Shown here piece by piece: positions 59,805 through 64,000 of a stretch of DNA of 64,000 nt. Under the pieces are notes generated by a model. The model was not told the origin of the DNA. It ran no database searches and saw only the letters and a list, made by a program, of their open reading frames with translations. The translations under genes were made by a program, and so were the position numbers. The DNA is from Lotus japonicus (Eukaryota > Streptophyta > Magnoliopsida > Fabales > Fabaceae). The stretch is taken from the NCBI RefSeq assembly GCF_012489685.1, contig NC_080042.1, forward strand, positions 15,514,150 through 15,578,149. Direction: 5' to 3'. Positions within the stretch are counted from its first letter, which is position 1. Each line of letters begins with the position of its first letter.

Positions 59805-60920
59805 TAATTACCAAGGTAAAAATTCTCATAGAAAGGAATATTTTACATAAAAAAAATTATGTTAAACTAATATAAAAATTAAATAAATTTCAATGCTTTT
59901 TTTCATGACTAATTTTTTAAGAGTAAATATGTAGTGAAAAATTCACACGGGAGGAGCATTTCATGTGAAAAATACTTTTACTACTAATTTTATTGATGCG
60001 TAATATGGAGAAAAATGTAGTTTCTCTCATAACTTGAGTAGTTTTTCTCACATTTTTAGGGGTATAACATGATTTAAAGCTCTCATAGAATATTACGCAT
60101 GAAAATAACTTCATGTGTAAATTAATAATATAGAAATAAATATTAGTTTTCGCATGTAATATTAGTACATTTTACATGTAAAATACTTTTATGATAAAAC
60201 TAACATAAAAAAATACATATATAGTTTATATTTATGAGTGATTAAATTACATGGTTAAATCTCCCATGATGAGGAAAATTTTACATGAAAATACTTTCAT
60301 TTAAGAATTAATAGGAAAAGAAATTTAAATAAAATTTTCCTAATTTACAATATAATTTTAGAATTAAATACATATCAAATTACGAAAATATGATGATGAG
60401 AATATGTTCTTTGAAGATTAGAAAACATTAATATATACATAGTCTATGTTTATTTATGTTTAAACCACGTGGTTAAAATCTCTCATAACGAGGAACATTT
60501 TACGTGGAAATACTACACAAAAATATAGTTTACTTTCATTTATGTACAAATTACAGGGTATACGAGGAGGAACATATGGCATAAAAAATATATTCGTGTT
60601 ATATTTTCATTTTCTTTCAACAAAAAATTATAAATTTTCATATAACTTAAGTATATTTTCATAAGTTTTTAATAATTTTTAGAGTAAACATTTTTAAAAT
60701 GAAAATTTAATAGTAAAATTATGTTGTACGAAGATTAGAAAAAATAAATAAATGTATGTATGTATATATAGTTACAATTATTCAAATTTAAATTACAAGG
60801 TAAAAAACTTACATGAGAAAAAATATTTTCATATTATAAATAATATATAAATAAATTTTAATATCATTTAAGTGTTTTTTCATAATTTTTTATATTTACA
60901 TAAGTAAAATTAAAGAGTAT
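59755..60920. repeat. AT-rich degenerate repeats near the Helitron B 3' end
   Basis: A (TA)n run at 59,760-59,803 is followed by loosely repeated words (for example 'ttacatg-aaaatacttt', 'ctcatga-aggaa-attttac') every 150-200 bp. It is non-coding. Such arrays are common near Helitron ends. Confidence 0.6.
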
Positions 60921-60923
60921 CTC

Positions 60924-60950
60924 CCCGTGAATGCACGGGTATAAAACTAG
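60924..60950 (+). other. Internal second Helitron 3' terminus
   Basis: A second perfect copy of CCCGTGAATGCACGGG followed by TATAAAACTAG, 329 bp upstream of the real end, and followed by T. The 'gagtatctc' block before it is also shared with the outer end. Confidence 0.9.
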
Positions 60951-61090
60951 TTACATGGAAATTGTTCGTGCTAAAACTAATAAAATTATTTTTTCTTAAA
61001 TATATATATAAAATTATGTAAATTTAACGCTAAATTGGATTAGAAAATCAATATAGGCATAGAAGCAAATTTGATAATGTAAAAATATAC

Positions 61091-61134
61091 GCTTTCTACT
61101 GTGTAATAATATATATATTTACACAGTAGAAAGC
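61091..61134. repeat. Perfect 16-bp inverted repeat
   Basis: GCTTTCTACTGTGTAA (61091-61106) and its exact complement (61119-61134) flank a 12-bp AT loop, between the two Helitron termini. Confidence 0.9.
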
Positions 61135-61252
61135 TTTTACATAAAGATATAATTTCATGTTAAAACTTATATAGAAACAAATTTCAATATAATTGTAATG
61201 TTTTTTCATAAGAAAATTAAATATTTATGTAAATAAAACTAAAGAATATCTC

Positions 61253-61279
61253 CCCGTGAATGCACGGGTATAAAACTAG
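61253..61279 (+). other. Helitron B 3' terminus (hairpin plus CTAG)
   Basis: A 6-bp perfect stem (CCCGTG / CACGGG, loop AATG), an 11-base spacer-plus-end TATAAAACTAG, then the host T. This hairpin is thought to act as the rolling-circle terminator. Confidence 0.95.
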
Positions 61280-63965
61280 TAGAATAAGATTTAGATAAAT
61301 AAGGTTGTTAGGTTTTTGTGTGAGTAATTGAGAGTGGGGCCCATTAGTATGACTATTTAAGGGATATGAGTGAATTAGAAAGAGAGAAATCAGAATTTGA
61401 GAATTGGAGAAGTTAGCAGAGGAGAAGAAAAGAAGCGTGAAAGAGAGAAGGGGAGAAAAGAGAAGAAAAACCTAGAATTTGATCTTCAAGAGGTAAGGGT
61501 TTGAATTTATCTTGTATAATTGTAGAATAACAGAGGTTGAGTTTAACATGAAGGAACCCTCATCTTCTTTGAAAATTCAGAACTGAGAGACTGTGTTGAG
61601 TGTTAACATGTGGTGAGCAAAATTGATTTTGAGCGAAATTGAGGTTCCGGGGAAAATTGGGTTCTGTTCTGTTTTGCCCGCAGATACCCTAACAGTCTGT
61701 GTTGTAGAGAGCATAACTCTCTCTACAGAATTCCAAATTGAGTGAAACCAATTTTGTATGAAATCTAACTCATAGCGCTATGTTGGGTAATATTTTCATA
61801 ATTTTTCGATTGCTGGTTCAATACCAGAATCATTTGCAATTTCATTCTGTTTCTGCCCACAGACACCCTATCAGCCTGTGTTGTAGAGAGCATAACTCTC
61901 TCTAAAGAATTCCGAATTGAGTGAAACTAATTTTTTATGAAAACTAACTCATAGGTTTATATTGGGTAATATTTTCATAATTTTTGGATTGCTGGTTCAA
62001 TACCAGAATTATCTTCAAGTTCACTCTGTTTCTGCTCGCAGACACCCTAACAGCCTGTGCTGTAGAGAGCATAACTCTCTCTACATAATTCCAAATTGGG
62101 TGAAACCCATTTTATATGAAAGCTAACGTATAATTATATGTTTGGTAAAATTTTCATAATTTTTGGAATGCTCATTTAGTACCAGTATTATATGCAAGTT
62201 TGCTATGTTTCTGCTTATTTGTGGGATTGATTCTGAAACTGATTCTGGTAATTGATGTGAAACATTTGATGATTTTGTGTTGCTAGTATGTTGGTGGAAT
62301 AGTGAATGAGTTGATAATTATATTGAAGTGTTATTTTGGGCAATTTTGGTGTGATTTCCGTTATGGAATTTGGTGAGAAAATATGTTATATATTTGGGGC
62401 TGGAGTGGTCTCAAATTGCATGTTTAAATTTATGAGTTTTTGCACGAAATACACTTCATTTAGTCAAGGGGCAACGTGTCGGTTTTCATCGGAAAACTGA
62501 GGTTTGTCCCAGAACTGGCGTGGTTCTGGAAGTCTGGCGTGGACTTCATTGGTGGTTAACTGTCTGGAGTGGACGCGGTGATACCACTAAGGTTAACAAT
62601 TGGTACCACATGCATACATTAGAGTCTCACACACTAAGTTTCACGTTTTCAGTGGTTTTATGTGTTTGGTGATTTGTTGGTGAATTGTTTTGCTGTTGTG
62701 GTAAAGTCGAATTATTATTCTTCTTTAAGCTTATAATTTTCCGAAACATTAATAAGATTTGTGAAACTGTCTTGAGAGAAAATATTATAATCACTCAGAT
62801 TTTAAAGAAAATGTAAAGAGTTTATAGAGTAGAATCTGAATTGTTTACTTGCTCTTTGTTATGCTATATTTTATACAATGTAAGTTCTTACCCTTCTGTT
62901 GGAATGATGTTCTATGCGACATCGCTCAGGTACTGGAGATAGAGATGTGGCTCATGAGGAGTAGCTTCGGAGAGTCTTAGTTTATATTATTATTATTATT
63001 ATTATTATTATAATAAAATAAGTGTCTTGCTCTGTAATGTAACACTGGGTAGATATTTTACGTTACTTTTACATTTTTGTTGAGAGGATTTTATAACCTC
63101 TCCTTATGGAAGTTTTTGAATGACTTTCTAAATTATGGCGATGTCGTACTGTTGATGGCCGAAGTGCTTATGAAATTCAGTTCTGAGTATGATGAATTTT
63201 ATTGGAATATCATGGAAGATAAACCTATTTAAATAAGTGATCTTAAGCATCTTGGGATTATCTGGCTGGTTTAGAAATTTTTAAGCATCTTTGAAAAGCA
63301 TATGAACTTATAAATTTTCAAACACAATCAATGTTAATTTTAATGAGTTTTCGTGAAGAAGTGTAATACTCCCTTGATATGTTTTTAAACTCTGATAAAC
63401 GTTTTTAAATAAAACAATGGGAAAAAGGGGGTGTTACAAGCTGCGCTGGGATTCAGATTTGTGTTGTGTTTTTGATATCATTAGGGTTTACCTTATGAGT
63501 CCTGTTCTTGTGAGTGTTGTACCAACTTAGTGCTTCCGTTGCTAACTCAAGTACTAAGTTGATTTGTTTAGTTGAGTTGTAATCTCATCAAACTTATTAT
63601 TGCTTTAGAAAAGTGAAATCATTGTGGCAGTGATTGAGAGAAAGTGAGAGGGGTTCTCATACTTAGGGGGAGATCTAAGTAATAAGCCACTGGTAGGAAT
63701 AGGTAGAAAGGCATAGAACAGAGGATGTTCTTTGTAGACCTTTTTGTACTTGATTCTCTATAGTAGTTGATTATCTTTCTTGGGCTGAAGCCCTCCAGAC
63801 GTAGGTGATGTTGCACCAAATTGGGTTAACAACTCTCTGTTTTATTTATTTGTTTGTGTTCTAGTTGCTTCATACTTTAAAGAACTCTGATTGTTTTTGT
63901 TTTATTGTCGAACACATTGGTACAACATTGTGTATCACATCTGTCCTAGGTGAACACGAATTTCA

Positions 63966-64000
63966 ATTAGCATCAGAGCAGGCACCCTAGTCTGGTTGGG
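63966..64000 (+). other. Start of the SIRE-like interior with primer binding site
   Basis: TAGCATCAGAGC (63968-63979) follows the LTR end and matches the complement of initiator Met-tRNA with two mismatches. The sequence 'gcaggcaccct' after it equals that of the SIRE element above, and the window then ends. Confidence 0.75.

Larger units (their letters stand above)
55829..61279 (+). mobile_element. Helitron B, non-autonomous, carrying gene fragments
   Basis: It starts with TC (TCCATAATATATAG) after a flanking A and ends with the hairpin CCCGTGAATGCACGGG, then TATAAAACTAG before a flanking T. LTR1 of the host element gives the empty site, so both ends are exact (5451 bp). No Rep or helicase gene is present. 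The interior holds exon-like pieces with splice sites that look like captured gene fragments: a thymidine kinase-like piece (58,966-59,023), a PPR-like piece (59,141-59,258) and several I do not recognize. All are on the plus strand. It would depend on an autonomous Helitron. Confidence 0.92.
53269..63438 (+). mobile_element. LTR element with 2270-bp LTRs and a 179-bp interior
   Basis: LTR1 is 53269-55538 and LTR2 is 55718-55828 plus 61280-63438; each is exactly 2270 bp once the nested Helitron is removed. The TSD AGCTG flanks it (53264-53268 and 63439-63443). Ends are TGTAACACCCC and GGGGGTGTTACA. The 179-bp interior (55539-55717) has a primer binding site and a polypurine tract but no coding capacity. 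I count about seven differences between the LTRs (0.3%). The ends and PBS resemble Ty3/gypsy elements. It is a non-autonomous element that needs proteins from elsewhere. Confidence 0.92.
55718..63438 (+). repeat. 3' LTR of the minimal-interior element, split by Helitron B
   Basis: Bases 55718-55828 and 61280-63438 together match LTR1 base for base except about seven substitutions. The break is between A and T in 'gtgata|tagaat'. Confidence 0.92.
52897..63965 (+). mobile_element. SIRE-like 5' LTR split by a nested LTR element; interior runs off the window
   Basis: The two pieces, about 52,897-53,268 and 63,444-63,965, sum to about 894 bp, close to the 876 bp of the SIRE LTRs above. The right piece shares clear blocks with them (for example 'ggcagtgattgagag-aagtgagaggggt'). 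A TATAAAAGG box lies at about 53,250, just left of the insertion. The LTR ends in CA at 63965 and is followed by a primer binding site. The left boundary is approximate. The coding part lies beyond the right edge. Confidence 0.75.

Noticed and set aside
1..64000. A previously unknown multigene system such as a defence island or biosynthetic cluster
   Set aside because: Only one apparently functional host gene is present; everything else is transposable-element or pseudogene DNA, so no gene cluster can be argued.

Overview
The window is plant nuclear DNA: spliced genes with GT-AG introns, an AT-rich background and many plant transposable elements. The elements (SIRE-type Ty1/copia, very large LTRs starting TGTAAGACCC or TGTAACACCCC, Helitrons, an L1-type LINE with a C-terminal RNase H) suggest a papilionoid legume. 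I cannot name the species from sequence alone. No previously unknown defence or metabolic system is visible. The interest lies in the nested elements, whose ends and target-site duplications (TSDs) can be read to the base.

Left part (1-13,655): the 3' end of a LINE-like AT-hook element (to about 1525); a 4.35-kb solo LTR (2196-6541, TSD AAAAT) with two internal tandem arrays; and a decayed minus-strand Helitron (7270 to about 13,388) with an RPA70-like pseudogene and a scrap of the RepHel helicase. An 86-bp direct repeat flanks this Helitron. A short SINE-like repeat follows.

Gene island (13,973-22,747): one complete nine-exon gene for an 840-residue ARM-repeat protein with a probable plastid transit peptide. 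All exon phases join. Its last intron holds a 1.97-kb LINE-like insertion (18,667-20,635) with a 15-bp TSD, encoding only an RRM/AT-hook protein. A convergent RING-H2 ubiquitin-ligase pseudogene follows on the minus strand. Its intron is split by a young SIRE-type Ty1/copia element (23,707-33,177, TSD GATAT, two 876-bp LTRs, gag-pol plus env-like ORFs, each frameshifted once).

Middle (34,636-42,357): a solo LTR (TSD CCCGT) that was itself invaded by a 5'-truncated L1-type LINE (about 35,350-39,574) and a 1.16-kb TIR element with a GGT-rich core (39,742-40,901). From 42,526 to 52,599 there are three long inverted-repeat (foldback-like) structures. A hAT-like element sits in one arm of the first, and a 3.26-kb solo LTR of the 2196-6541 family sits in one arm of the last.

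Right end (52,897-64,000): a three-level nest. A second SIRE-like 5' LTR is split by an LTR element with 2270-bp LTRs but only 179 bp between them (TSD AGCTG). The 3' LTR of that element is split by a 5451-bp Helitron (55,829-61,279) that carries gene fragments, including thymidine kinase-like and PPR-like pieces. Only the ARM gene looks like a functional host gene.
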